DNA from: an uncultured bacterium | GTDB lineage: Bacteria > Spirochaetota > UBA4802 > JAGODF01 | NCBI GenBank assembly: GCA_937921485.1 | Contig: CAKZSV010000026.1 | Location: 1 to 50,287, forward strand | Length of the DNA: 50,287 bases | Reading direction: 5' to 3' | Shown: piece by piece, positions 1 to 8,526 of the stretch | Layout: each line of letters begins with the position of its first letter | Position numbering within the stretch: position 1 is the first letter of the stretch | The notes under the pieces: generated by a model | What the model was told of the DNA's origin: nothing | Seen by the model: only the letters and a program-made list of their open reading frames with translations | The model's database searches: none | Translations under genes and position numbers: made by a program

Positions 1-214
1 CCCTGTGCCTTTCATGATATTTTTCTCTTTCATTTTGTCGCACTCAATAAGAAAAGTCTGATCGATGGACACTATCTACCACGATAATGGGTGTGGAGCA
101 CTGTAGTCGCACTCAATAAGAAAAGTCTGATCGATGGACACGTCGTATGTATGCCCCCGTGAAGTGCCAAAAAAATATGTCGCACTCAATAAGAAAAGTC
201 TGATCGATGGACAT
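1..214. CRISPR. End of a CRISPR array (three repeats visible, cut by the window edge)
   Basis: Three 36-base direct repeats lie at 37-72, 106-141 and 179-214. They begin GTCGCACTCAATAAG and end GATCGATGGACAC. The first two are identical and the third differs only in its last base (T for C). Spacers are 33 bases (73-105) and 37 bases (142-178), and the 36 bases before the first repeat look like another spacer cut by the window edge. The changed last repeat suggests the trailer end is here and the leader lies to the left, outside the window. No cas gene is visible to the right, so the type cannot be assigned. Confidence 0.93.
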
Positions 215-334
215 CCTAATCGAGATATGTGATTTTTGTATCAAATGACTTTCCTGGGATGAATGATGTTTGAAAGCATAGCTGCGCCGTCCGGTGAGAT
301 GCCGGTTGCGAATATAATGATGTGGTATGCAGTT

Positions 335-820
335 TTAGCGCACAAACTCTGCGGCTAATAGCGCCGGGTCGCTGGGTAATCCCCACCAGATATGAAATAC
401 TGTCGCTTCTTCTATACATTTATCGTAAATTGCACAGTTTTTATAGGGATAAGAATCCACCTCCTCATCGTACTCACCGCATTCAATGCGTTCCACCAGT
501 TCTGGCAAATACTCGAGTACTGCAATCGCGATCACATGCGAAATCGACCTTCTGAAAAATCTCCGCATATCATTAAAATAATCATATTCCCTTTGGAGGA
601 ATTTTACCTTCACCCGCAATTTTGGTATTGGCATGCCGTCTTTATCCAGGCGCTTCTGATATGCAATCCTTCCATACTCCCTCTCGTATTTTGAATGATG
701 CCGCATTGCGTAGCGCATCACTGCAATGATGATATCAATCATCTTCCATCCGGTACGTTTCTCGGCGTCTTTGAGCAGCATCAGCACTTCCTGCGTCATC
801 ATGTACGTGGTTTTAATCAT
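335..820 (-). CDS. Hypothetical protein with two ribbon-helix-helix-like segments
   Basis: A 161-residue protein I do not recognise as a named family. An N-terminal segment (about 2-40) and a middle segment (about 67-110) each read as a short strand followed by two helices (for example KLRVKVKFLQ, then REYDYFNDMRRFF, then ISHVIAIAVLEYLPEL), which is the order of a ribbon-helix-helix fold. It is therefore possibly a tandem RHH DNA-binding protein. The C-terminal 40 residues are acidic and contain two cysteines. No signal peptide is seen. The start is supported by a GGAGGT ribosome site (8 bases upstream). It lies 120 bases from the CRISPR array, but nothing links it to CRISPR function. RHH is my reading of residue patterns, not a database match. 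Confidence 0.6.
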   Translation of the reverse strand: MIKTTYMMTQEVLMLLKDAEKRTGWKMIDIIIAVMRYAMRHHSKYEREYGRIAYQKRLDKDGMPIPKLRVKVKFLQREYDYFNDMRRFFRRSISHVIAIAVLEYLPELVERIECGEYDEEVDSYPYKNCAIYDKCIEEATVFHIWWGLPSDPALLAAEFVR

Positions 821-875
821 GGTTTTGTACCTCCATGCCGTATAATGCTCTTTTAAAGCGTTGCGATTACAACAC

Positions 876-885
876 TACATATGTA
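876..885. promoter_or_regulatory. Short palindrome upstream of the 335-820 gene
   Basis: TACATATGTA is a perfect 10-base palindrome, about 55 bases upstream of the start codon of the minus-strand gene, in an AT-rich stretch that could hold its promoter. It could be an operator if that protein is a DNA-binding autoregulator. This is speculative. Confidence 0.2.
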
Positions 886-956
886 TAGTATTTTATCAAG
901 AAAAAAATTCTGTGCTTTCTTACACCCGGCGCGCGCGCGTATACTGGCCGCATAAA

Positions 957-989
957 TAAAAAAAGCCGCCGCATAAAGCGGCAGCTTTT
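957..989 (-). terminator. Rho-independent terminator of the lipase gene
   Basis: AAAAGC and GCCGC at 961-971 pair with GCGGC and GCTTTT at 978-989, around an ATAAA loop. Read on the minus strand, the hairpin is followed by a T-rich run. It lies 27 bases past the lipase stop codon and separates that gene from the next one. Confidence 0.8.
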
Positions 990-1015
990 CTTCGTCTCAC
1001 TGCTTTTAGTATTCC

Positions 1016-1882
1016 TTATCTCAGCACGCTTGCAGCCTTTGAGGCAACAGCGGCATTCAACACCAGATCGTAGTGGTCATCGCTCCAGAAGAATGCAAGC
1101 GTATTCGCATCGCCGCTGTGATTATCCACTCCGGAAAGCATCGCTGACTGGTGCGATACCAGGCCGTCGTTATCGCCTTCCCATGCGCCGAGGATCGGCC
1201 ATCCGGCAAAAAGCTCGCCGCTCCAGCCCCAGCAGTCGTAGCCGTCGGCATCGCCCACAATCGTCCATACCTTCTGCCCGCCCTGCAATGGCGTAGTCAT
1301 GATAGGCGCAAGCGATTTGTTAAACGTATTCTTTACCCAGGAAGGTTTCAAATGCTCCATCGCTTCCTGCGCGCCAATGAACCAGTCGAGGAACATGAAG
1401 TCGGCCGCTACCGCCAGCGAAGAACCATGATGCGGCGTGCCGAGCGTCACCAATCCTGCCACCGTGTAGGGATACTGCCACGCATAGTAGCGCGTCACCA
1501 GGCCTCCCATGCTGTGCGCGATGACGTTAAAATAGGTGCTCAAACCATACGAACCCTGCAATTTTACAATCTTCTGGCGCATGAGCGATGCCTGCGTCCA
1601 GATGTAATTATCGCCGGCTGAGAAATCATTTTCGCCGCAGAAGTAAATAACCCTTCCATTGATGGTACGCGTCCACACCCGGGTGGATTCATTGGTGAAA
1701 ATGACATACACATTTCCAGAGCCCCAGATTGAAGCAACCTGATTGAGAAATGCATTGCTCCACTGGTGCTTATTGGTTAGTCCATGAAGAAGTACCAGGT
1801 CATAGGTTTTCGCCATAGCAACAATAGAAAATGATAAAACGAAAAGCATTGCGAGTACGCAAATTTGTGTGATTTTTTTCAT
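1016..1882 (-). CDS. Exported triacylglycerol lipase / alpha-beta hydrolase
   Basis: A 288-residue secreted lipase-like hydrolase of the alpha/beta fold, expected to cleave acylglycerols or other esters outside the cytoplasm. Residues 1-24 form a signal peptide (KK, hydrophobic core, AMA-K cleavage site). LLHGL at 31-35 is the oxyanion-hole HG motif. AHSMGG at 122-127 holds the nucleophile Ser124; the Ala in place of the first Gly is like Bacillus-type lipases. VTLGTPHHGS follows (about 145-154). The acid is probably Asp237 or Asp239 in EGDNDGLVS, and the base His270 in DDHYD. It has no gene partner: a terminator follows and the next gene is divergent. Substrate chain length cannot be read from sequence. 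Confidence 0.85.
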   Translation of the reverse strand: MKKITQICVLAMLFVLSFSIVAMAKTYDLVLLHGLTNKHQWSNAFLNQVASIWGSGNVYVIFTNESTRVWTRTINGRVIYFCGENDFSAGDNYIWTQASLMRQKIVKLQGSYGLSTYFNVIAHSMGGLVTRYYAWQYPYTVAGLVTLGTPHHGSSLAVAADFMFLDWFIGAQEAMEHLKPSWVKNTFNKSLAPIMTTPLQGGQKVWTIVGDADGYDCWGWSGELFAGWPILGAWEGDNDGLVSHQSAMLSGVDNHSGDANTLAFFWSDDHYDLVLNAAVASKAASVLR

Positions 1883-2047
1883 TGTAAAACCCCCGCCTCT
1901 TGAATAATTAATCCCAGAATACCGTCTGGATGGTTTTAGTTTACTGAAAAATACGTATCTTGTCTTGCCAAAAGAAGGAATGTCTGATTTTGTCCATGTT
2001 TTTGTGTGATTATTGCGGCTGAGAAAAACAATCGTTATGGATTTTTA

Positions 2048-2076
2048 TTGACGAATTTGATATGGTAGCATAATAA
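2048..2076 (+). promoter_or_regulatory. Candidate sigma-70 promoter of the sensor phosphatase gene
   Basis: TTGACG at 2048-2053 and TAATAA at 2071-2076 are separated by 17 bases. The pair lies 30 bases before the start codon region of the next plus-strand gene. Confidence 0.5.
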
Positions 2077-2105
2077 TTAACCAAAAATATGGAAATGATG
2101 GAGGG

Positions 2106-4151
2106 ATGATGCGGTATGCAATGAAAAGCAGAATTTTTATGTATGCATGTACAGTGCTCATCCCTTTTGCCGGTTGTGGCGGCGATGATACTTCCTTCAT
2201 CGACCTTTCGGGGGGCTGGCAGTACGCGGTGGGGAATTTGTATGATAGCGTTTCAGAAGCCGGCCAGTATCGTTTTTCTCCTCTTGATTCTCTTTCAAAT
2301 CTCGAAAATCTTGTTCCTGGCAGGGAAGGCGTTATCTGGCTTCGAAAGGAGTTTTCCTTGCCGCACGCGCTGCGCGGCAAAGAACTTTCGATCATGCTGG
2401 GGCCCATCAACCCTGTGGACGAAACGTATCTTAACGACCACCTGATTGGAAAAGGAGGGCGGTTTCCCTATGAGGGGCAACAGTTCTTCAGCGAATGGAA
2501 TAAATACCGGAAATACGACATCCCCTCTGAATTGAGCGTTCCCTCCACCAGTGTTCTTTTGATTAAAATATATGCGCATCATGAAGGGCTTGTGGAAGGT
2601 CCGATTTGCCTTGGCGAACGGAGCGTCATTGCCCGTGAATACTCTCTCCATCGCTTTATGCGGGAGGATGTGAATGCGCTCATCGCGTTTGTGATGTTTA
2701 TCATCGGATTGTATCATTTGCTGATATATGTCAAACGGCCGAAGGATAAAGAAAACCTGTATTATGGCATCGTATCGATATTCTTTTCGATATATCAGAC
2801 AAATTTTTATGCCACGTCCACGCCGTTTAATATTCATTATCACCTGACATATCTCACCTTTCAGAAAATTGTTTTTATTTGCCTGTATTTTACCGCGTAT
2901 TTTTTTATCCGCTTTACCAATGCGTTTTTCGAAGTTTCAATTCCCAAAAAAGTGCAATATGGGATTACCGCGTACTTTATTATTCTTATTGGAATAATAC
3001 TTGCGATTCAGGACTATGGTTTTTTTGTCGGATTTGCTCGCAGGCTCAATGCCGTGGTGATTTTACCAACACTTGTCTACTGCTTTGCTATCATTGCAAT
3101 AAAAGCACTTCGCAAAAATAGCCTGGCGCGCATCACGCTTTTAGGCCTCGTCCCTTTCGCTGTGGGTGTTCTCTATGATATCATTGTGCACAATATTATG
3201 CAGAAAATCGGCTACATCTACCTTGCGGGCCTGGGCTTTCCGTCATTTCTCATTGCCATCATGTTTATTCTTGCAAATCGCTTTGTCGAATATCATAACG
3301 AAGTGGAAGAGCTCAATATCACCCTCGATAAGAAAGTCGTTGAGCGCACCCGCGAATTGCAGGAGGCCAATGAAAAGCTGGCTAAAGCCTATGATGCCAT
3401 GAACCGCGACATGAAAATGGCCGTGAGCGTGCAGGAAAGCTTTCTGCCGCTTAAGCCTCTGCGGTTTTCCGAATGGGATGTTGCGGTGTATTTCAAGCCC
3501 ATGTCGGGCGTTTCAGGAGATTTTTTCGATTTTTATGAACGAGATGGGAAACTCTTGGGGATATCGCTTTTCGATGTCTCCGGGCATGGCGTTGCCTCAG
3601 GGCTTCTCACCATGGTTGCAAAGTCGATTGTGCAGAAAAGCTTTTTTGATAACCGCACGGAACGCCTCGGCGCAATAATTGAAAAAGCGAATGATGATTT
3701 AATTGCCGAAATTGGCGACTCGGGCTACTACATCAGCGGCATCGTGCTGCGATTTAATGATTCGATGGTGGAGTATATCAATGCCGCGCATGTTGACCTC
3801 ATCGTCCGCCGTTTCAACGGTACCGCGAAACTGGTGGTCGCGCAGGGAAAAGACTTCAAAGGTCATTTTCTTGGCCTTGCCGCAATGAAAGATCGATTCA
3901 ATACGGTGAAGTTTAAAATTGAGAAGGGCGATGCGTTTTTGCTCTATACCGATGGCATCACGGAATGCTGCAATGAGCAGAAGGAACAGTACAGCGTCGA
4001 ACGACTGCTTTCCTCTTTTGAGCGCATGCCGCTTGAAGCATCGGCGCAGGATGCAGTACAGTATCTTATAAATGATTTTCAAAGCTTTGTGCAGCGGACC
4101 AGCGATTATCAGGATGATATCACCCTCATAGTGGCAAAACGAATCGCGTAA
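2106..4151 (+). CDS. Membrane sensor with 7TM-DISM-like region and SpoIIE-type PP2C phosphatase
   Basis: A 681-residue receptor phosphatase. Residues 7-24 form a lipoprotein-type signal ending FAGC (Cys24). Residues about 35-175 look like the extracytoplasmic jelly-roll (7TMR-DISMED2-like) domain, with GVIWLRKEF and a Gly-rich end. Residues about 187-395 contain seven hydrophobic segments (7TMR-DISM). A coiled coil runs about 398-440, and a SpoIIE-like PP2C domain fills about 445-681 with GVSGDFFDFY (metal ligand Asp472), FDVSGHG (Asp490) and YTDGITE. Such enzymes dephosphorylate STAS-type anti-sigma antagonists, and a STAS protein is encoded at 35287. GGAGGG directly precedes two in-frame ATGs (2106, 2109), with a third at 2121, so the exact start is uncertain. 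No operon partner is obvious. Confidence 0.88.
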   Translation: MMRYAMKSRIFMYACTVLIPFAGCGGDDTSFIDLSGGWQYAVGNLYDSVSEAGQYRFSPLDSLSNLENLVPGREGVIWLRKEFSLPHALRGKELSIMLGPINPVDETYLNDHLIGKGGRFPYEGQQFFSEWNKYRKYDIPSELSVPSTSVLLIKIYAHHEGLVEGPICLGERSVIAREYSLHRFMREDVNALIAFVMFIIGLYHLLIYVKRPKDKENLYYGIVSIFFSIYQTNFYATSTPFNIHYHLTYLTFQKIVFICLYFTAYFFIRFTNAFFEVSIPKKVQYGITAYFIILIGIILAIQDYGFFVGFARRLNAVVILPTLVYCFAIIAIKALRKNSLARITLLGLVPFAVGVLYDIIVHNIMQKIGYIYLAGLGFPSFLIAIMFILANRFVEYHNEVEELNITLDKKVVERTRELQEANEKLAKAYDAMNRDMKMAVSVQESFLPLKPLRFSEWDVAVYFKPMSGVSGDFFDFYERDGKLLGISLFDVSGHGVASGLLTMVAKSIVQKSFFDNRTERLGAIIEKANDDLIAEIGDSGYYISGIVLRFNDSMVEYINAAHVDLIVRRFNGTAKLVVAQGKDFKGHFLGLAAMKDRFNTVKFKIEKGDAFLLYTDGITECCNEQKEQYSVERLLSSFERMPLEASAQDAVQYLINDFQSFVQRTSDYQDDITLIVAKRIA

Positions 4152-4248
4152 TTTCCTCCACTCATCAATTTTTTCACTTGCCACTCAACCTGATGTATGA
4201 AACGTTCCTCTTTATTAAAGAAGCTTTTTTTTGTGCGAGGGTGTACAT

Positions 4249-5331
4249 ATGGGATTTTCCTGCGGTATCATTGGCCTTCCGAATGTCGGCAAATCGACAA
4301 TATTCAACGCCCTTTCCGGCGCGCACGCGGCAATGGCAAATTACCCTTTTTGCACTATCGAGCCGAATAAAGCAGTGGTTCCTGTGCCGGATGAGCGGCT
4401 TTTCAAAATCGCTGAACTGTTGAAAAAAGACAGGCCCATCCCAACCAGAATTGAATTTATCGATGTTGCCGGACTGGTGAAGGGCGCCTCGAAAGGCGAG
4501 GGGCTGGGCAATAAGTTCCTTGGAAACATACGCAATGTCGATGCGGTGGCGCATGTTCTCCGCTGTTTTCATCACGGTGACGTGGTGCATGTGGCGGGTG
4601 ACATAGATCCGATTCGCGATGCGGAAATTGTCAATACTGAACTCATGCTTGCCGATCTCGAGGTGCTCTCGAGAGCGCGGGAAAAAATCATCAAGCTTGC
4701 CAATTCCGGCGACAAAGCCGCCCGCGCCAGATGCGAACTGATTGAGCGGATGATGGCGCATTTGAATGAAGGGAAAATGCTCAGGTCGATGCATATTTCA
4801 GAGGAAGAAGCCGGCGTAGGGGAATTTGGCCTGATTACCAACAAGCCGATGATGTACTGCGCGAACATCGGGGAAGACGGTGATGGAACCGACGAGGCTG
4901 CTGTACTTGCGGATTTTGCGAAAAAGGACGGGGCGGCGTGCATTATGCTTTCGGGAAAAATCGAGGAAGAGATATCGGAACTTTCTCCCGATGAAAAAAA
5001 AGAATTTTTAGTGTCCATGGGTATCGAAGAATCGGGGCTTGATAAAATGATTACAACCGCGTATTCGCTTTTAGATCTCATCACCTACTATACTGCGGCA
5101 ACGGAACTGCAGGCCTGGACGGTGAAGCGCGGCACCGTGGCACAGAAGGCTGCGGGCAAAATACACACCGATTTTGAGAAAGGATTCATCCGTGCGGAAG
5201 TGTATAATTATGCCGATCTGGTTTCCATCGGTTCTGAGCACGGTATTCGGGAAAAAGGGCTTTTAAAAATTGAAGGCAGGGAGTACGTGCTCAAAGACGG
5301 CGATATCGTTCATTATCTCTTTAATGTCTGA
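4249..5331 (+). CDS. ychF: Redox-sensitive ribosome-binding ATPase/GTPase YchF
   Basis: A 360-residue Obg-family P-loop NTPase that in other bacteria binds ribosomes, hydrolyses ATP rather than GTP and affects stress tolerance. The N-terminus MGFSCGIIGLPNVGKST matches YchF, with the P-loop at 12-17. DVAGLVKGASKGEGLGNKF is the switch region. The usual NKxD specificity motif is replaced by NIGE, as in the NxxE type of YchF. The C-terminal TGS domain is clear (AWTVKRGT to the end). The ATG at 4249 is chosen over an upstream in-frame TTG at 4231 because GCGAGGG lies 7 bases before it and the family N-terminus starts there. The length fits the family (about 363). Confidence 0.96.
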   Translation: MGFSCGIIGLPNVGKSTIFNALSGAHAAMANYPFCTIEPNKAVVPVPDERLFKIAELLKKDRPIPTRIEFIDVAGLVKGASKGEGLGNKFLGNIRNVDAVAHVLRCFHHGDVVHVAGDIDPIRDAEIVNTELMLADLEVLSRAREKIIKLANSGDKAARARCELIERMMAHLNEGKMLRSMHISEEEAGVGEFGLITNKPMMYCANIGEDGDGTDEAAVLADFAKKDGAACIMLSGKIEEEISELSPDEKKEFLVSMGIEESGLDKMITTAYSLLDLITYYTAATELQAWTVKRGTVAQKAAGKIHTDFEKGFIRAEVYNYADLVSIGSEHGIREKGLLKIEGREYVLKDGDIVHYLFNV

Positions 5332-5349
5332 GTGGGGAATAACTGCATA

Positions 5350-8300
5350 ATGAGCCTGAGCGCTTCACGGATTATCTGGAAGGCTTTTTCGGTACAACAT
5401 AAGGAATTGAAATTTGTAATCCCTCTTTTCCTGCTGTATCTGCTTTCCGGTTCGTTTTATGCGGTGGGGCAGATCTTTACCGAAACGCTTTTTCTCAAAT
5501 CGTACGGCGCGGGAGGGCTTTCGCGTTTTTTTGTTTATAACGGCATTGCGCTCATTGTGGCCGGGATTCTGTACAATTACGTGCTTCTCCGTTTTTCGCT
5601 GAAGCGCGGGTATTATATCCTTATTATAATTTTCAGCGGATTAATTTTACTCTCCCTGAAGATGCCGCATCATGCTCATCCAGGGCTTCCCTTCTACCTG
5701 TACCTTGGAAACTATCTCTTTACTTTCTATCTGGATATCCATTATTTTAATTATTCCTATCAGTTTCTTTCCATACAGAGTTCCAAGCGTCTCCTCCCGC
5801 TGCTTATGGGAGGCGGCAAACTCGGCGGCATCATCGCCAGCTTTTCCCTCATCGCGCTTTTCAGGCAGGACGTGATGCAATGGGGAGGGACATGGTGGTG
5901 CATAAATGGAATCCTTCTAATCGCGCCGGTCGTGTGGATGGGATTGCTTTTCAGGGGCGCGGACAGGAAGGCCTCTCTTGAAAAAAATGAGCTTTTGCCC
6001 GACGAGCATATTCTTGGAAAAATAATAAAAAGGATTGAGCTTTCTTTTTCTTCTCCTTTTTTTTATGTTTCTGTTCTTGTGGTGTTTGTGATGGCGCTGG
6101 TAAACACTGTCGCGGAATATTACTTCGCGGCGATTTTCAACAACGCCTTTCAGTCCAGAAACGACCTTGCGCTTTTTCTTTCTCTATATACGTTTGCTTC
6201 GGATTTTGTGACTCTGATGGTGCAGGTCTTCATCACCGCGCGCATCATCCGCATTCTGGGCGTGAAAAAATCAAATTACCTGTATCCGGGTTCTTTCGCT
6301 GCTTTTTTTATTTTCATGATGTTCTTTCCGGGACTTGTGGCCGGCGTGCTTCTGCGCTTTTTCCGGAAAAGCCTCAGCATGATGTTCAGACAGCCGGTCT
6401 TCAACGTGATCCTTGCTGCGGCTCCGCGGCATCGTATTGCTGAAATGAAGTCGTTCATCAGCGGCATTATACTGCCGGCCGGAATGATTGCCGGGGGCGG
6501 AATGGTTCTTGTTATCGATCGAAAGCTCACCATGAATGAAGGTTATGCGCTCGCGGCGGTTTTGGGAATCGCCTACCTTGTGCTGACGGCATTGCAGAAC
6601 AGAGCGTATGTTCTTTCTTTGAAAAATCAGCTTTCGTATGACCATGGGCCGCGCGAAGAGATTTCAACACGTCTCGATATAGCCGCTCTGAGTAAAAATC
6701 CCGCCGCGGTGGAAATGAATCTTCCGATTTTAGATGCGCTTTTCAAAGCATCGCCCGGTGCCGATGTAATGTTGCTTCTCGTGCCGTATTTTTCGGAACT
6801 TACATTTGAAACAAAGGAAAAGATGTTCATACTTGGTTCTCTTTTTAGGAAGGATCTGCGTGAAGAAATAATCCGCAATGCCGTTATGGATGCCGATCTT
6901 CGCGTGCGCGCGCTGGCGCTGGGCGCGATATCCCGCTTTCCTTACGTGAAAAGGGTGGAACTGCTTCAGGGCTATCCGGCTGAAAGGCTGGAATCGGAAC
7001 AGCTTGCGCTTGAAGTGCTTTTAGTGGATGAGAGGGAGGCGCACGGCGACGGCGATATCGAGGCAGCCTCCTTTGCGGTGAACCTCATCGCAGGAAACGC
7101 CGCGGTGCAAAAAAAATCCTCGCTTGAAAGGCGAGTGCTTGCAATAAAAGAAAAAATTATCTCCGGATTTAGCGAGCCGGTCGAGTTTTATATTCTTGCA
7201 CAGGTGCTTGATTCTTCAATATGCGCCACGCATCTTGCGGAGCTTGCGCGCGCCACTGGCGAGTTGCTGCTTTTTAAAGCGCTCATTCCCCATGCGTCAT
7301 CTCTTCCGGGAAAAATTGCGCGGAAAGTGCTGTACCGCTTCAGACATGCGCCGGCGCAAGTTCTTACCAATTTCCTTGCGCTGTGTATTTCGCTTAAGGA
7401 TGCAGACAGAGCACTCCTTTTAGATTATCGTTTTAATTTCGCACAGAGCGAAATGGAGGAAATGTTCGGAAGCGGAGAATTCATCCGCAAGGCAGTTGCC
7501 GCAAGGCTTTTCAGGCATTATGATTATGAACGAATTGCAAATTATCTTAAATATTTCATCAGCGTCAATCTCAGAATGCGAAGCGAAATGCTTCGCTTCA
7601 TAGGAATTCAAAACAAAGGAATCGGCAGGGCTGTGCTGATGAGAAGGCTTTTGTGTGGGACGAAGTTTCACGAAAAGGCAGACAAACTGTGTGCCGCGTT
7701 TCTTGATCTGGCGCTGAAGCGCGAAATTGAATTGCGCAAGCATCTGGTGCTCAAGGCGGTGAGCGTGATGACCGGCACCGGTCTGGATTACGCATACGAG
7801 TCGGGCATCTTCCTGAAAGACGCCGATGTCACCGGATATATTCAGGAATTTATCGAATCATCAGGGAAGGACATCAAAGATACTATATACATATTTGAAG
7901 ATGATGTGTTGGAGGCGCAGGCCCGCATTCCGCTTTGCCGATCGGAAAGCGATGTCGACCCCGGACGAATTCTTCTGGAAACGAAAGAATTCATACCGGA
8001 GATTAAAGATCTTGTGGGCTTTGCGTCTGCGCGCGTATTGGTGCATTTTCACTGTATGCCCGACGTTGAAGCTCGCTTCAGGTATTTTCTGAAATCGAAG
8101 GAGGGAGAGATGCTGAATATTCTTGGGAAAATCATTTTCTTGAAGGAGAACCATCTTTTCAGCGATATTGGCATAGACGATCTGGTTCGCATTGCCAGCA
8201 TCACGAGGGAACTGGAATTTCCTTCCGGCAAAGTGTTCATCCGCGAGAAGGACACGGGCGAAGAGCTTTTCATCATCATAGAAGGAGAGGTGGATGTCAT

Positions 8301-8526
8301 CAAAGGGAAGAAGGTGATCGAAACGCTTTCAAACGGAAGCTGTATCGGCGAGCTTTCAATTATTGACAGGGAGCCGCGAAGCGCTTCCGTGCGGACCAAA
8401 AAGAAAACGCGATTGCTCAGCATTAACAGGAAGGATTTTCTTCTCACATTGAAAGAAAATCCAAAGATCGCGATAAACGTCATGCAGGTTATCGCCCAGC
8501 GCCTCCGAAAGGCAATCGCACAGTGA
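5350..8526 (+). CDS. Transporter-like membrane protein fused to helical repeats and a cyclic-nucleotide-binding domain
   Basis: About 1058 residues with three parts. The first 420 or so are about 12 hydrophobic segments, resembling the MFS or ATP/ADP-translocase-like transporter fold. The middle 430 are helix-rich and read like HEAT-type repeats. The last 130 are a cyclic-nucleotide-binding domain, with the phosphate-binding-cassette-like run GSCIGELSIIDREPRSASV, ending RLLSINRKDFLLTLKENP. This suggests transport or signalling at the inner membrane gated by cAMP or cGMP. Substrate is unknown, and the cassette departs from the canonical FGE(L/I)AL..PR form, so nucleotide binding is uncertain. 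It follows ychF by 18 bases. ATG at 5350 is preferred (GGGGA upstream), but GTG at 5332, directly after the ychF stop, is in frame. Confidence 0.8.
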   Translation: MSLSASRIIWKAFSVQHKELKFVIPLFLLYLLSGSFYAVGQIFTETLFLKSYGAGGLSRFFVYNGIALIVAGILYNYVLLRFSLKRGYYILIIIFSGLILLSLKMPHHAHPGLPFYLYLGNYLFTFYLDIHYFNYSYQFLSIQSSKRLLPLLMGGGKLGGIIASFSLIALFRQDVMQWGGTWWCINGILLIAPVVWMGLLFRGADRKASLEKNELLPDEHILGKIIKRIELSFSSPFFYVSVLVVFVMALVNTVAEYYFAAIFNNAFQSRNDLALFLSLYTFASDFVTLMVQVFITARIIRILGVKKSNYLYPGSFAAFFIFMMFFPGLVAGVLLRFFRKSLSMMFRQPVFNVILAAAPRHRIAEMKSFISGIILPAGMIAGGGMVLVIDRKLTMNEGYALAAVLGIAYLVLTALQNRAYVLSLKNQLSYDHGPREEISTRLDIAALSKNPAAVEMNLPILDALFKASPGADVMLLLVPYFSELTFETKEKMFILGSLFRKDLREEIIRNAVMDADLRVRALALGAISRFPYVKRVELLQGYPAERLESEQLALEVLLVDEREAHGDGDIEAASFAVNLIAGNAAVQKKSSLERRVLAIKEKIISGFSEPVEFYILAQVLDSSICATHLAELARATGELLLFKALIPHASSLPGKIARKVLYRFRHAPAQVLTNFLALCISLKDADRALLLDYRFNFAQSEMEEMFGSGEFIRKAVAARLFRHYDYERIANYLKYFISVNLRMRSEMLRFIGIQNKGIGRAVLMRRLLCGTKFHEKADKLCAAFLDLALKREIELRKHLVLKAVSVMTGTGLDYAYESGIFLKDADVTGYIQEFIESSGKDIKDTIYIFEDDVLEAQARIPLCRSESDVDPGRILLETKEFIPEIKDLVGFASARVLVHFHCMPDVEARFRYFLKSKEGEMLNILGKIIFLKENHLFSDIGIDDLVRIASITRELEFPSGKVFIREKDTGEELFIIIEGEVDVIKGKKVIETLSNGSCIGELSIIDREPRSASVRTKKKTRLLSINRKDFLLTLKENPKIAINVMQVIAQRLRKAIAQ

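Noticed and set aside
216..419. Open frame next to the CRISPR array on the minus strand
   Set aside because: It is partly over the true gene at 335-820, lacks a ribosome site and reads as random residues.
927..943. Alternating GC run near 930 as a functional Z-DNA site
   Set aside because: It is short and no other evidence supports a role.
1030..1621. Long plus-strand frames inside the lipase gene
   Set aside because: Arg/Ser-rich shadow frames of a confidently identified lipase on the other strand.
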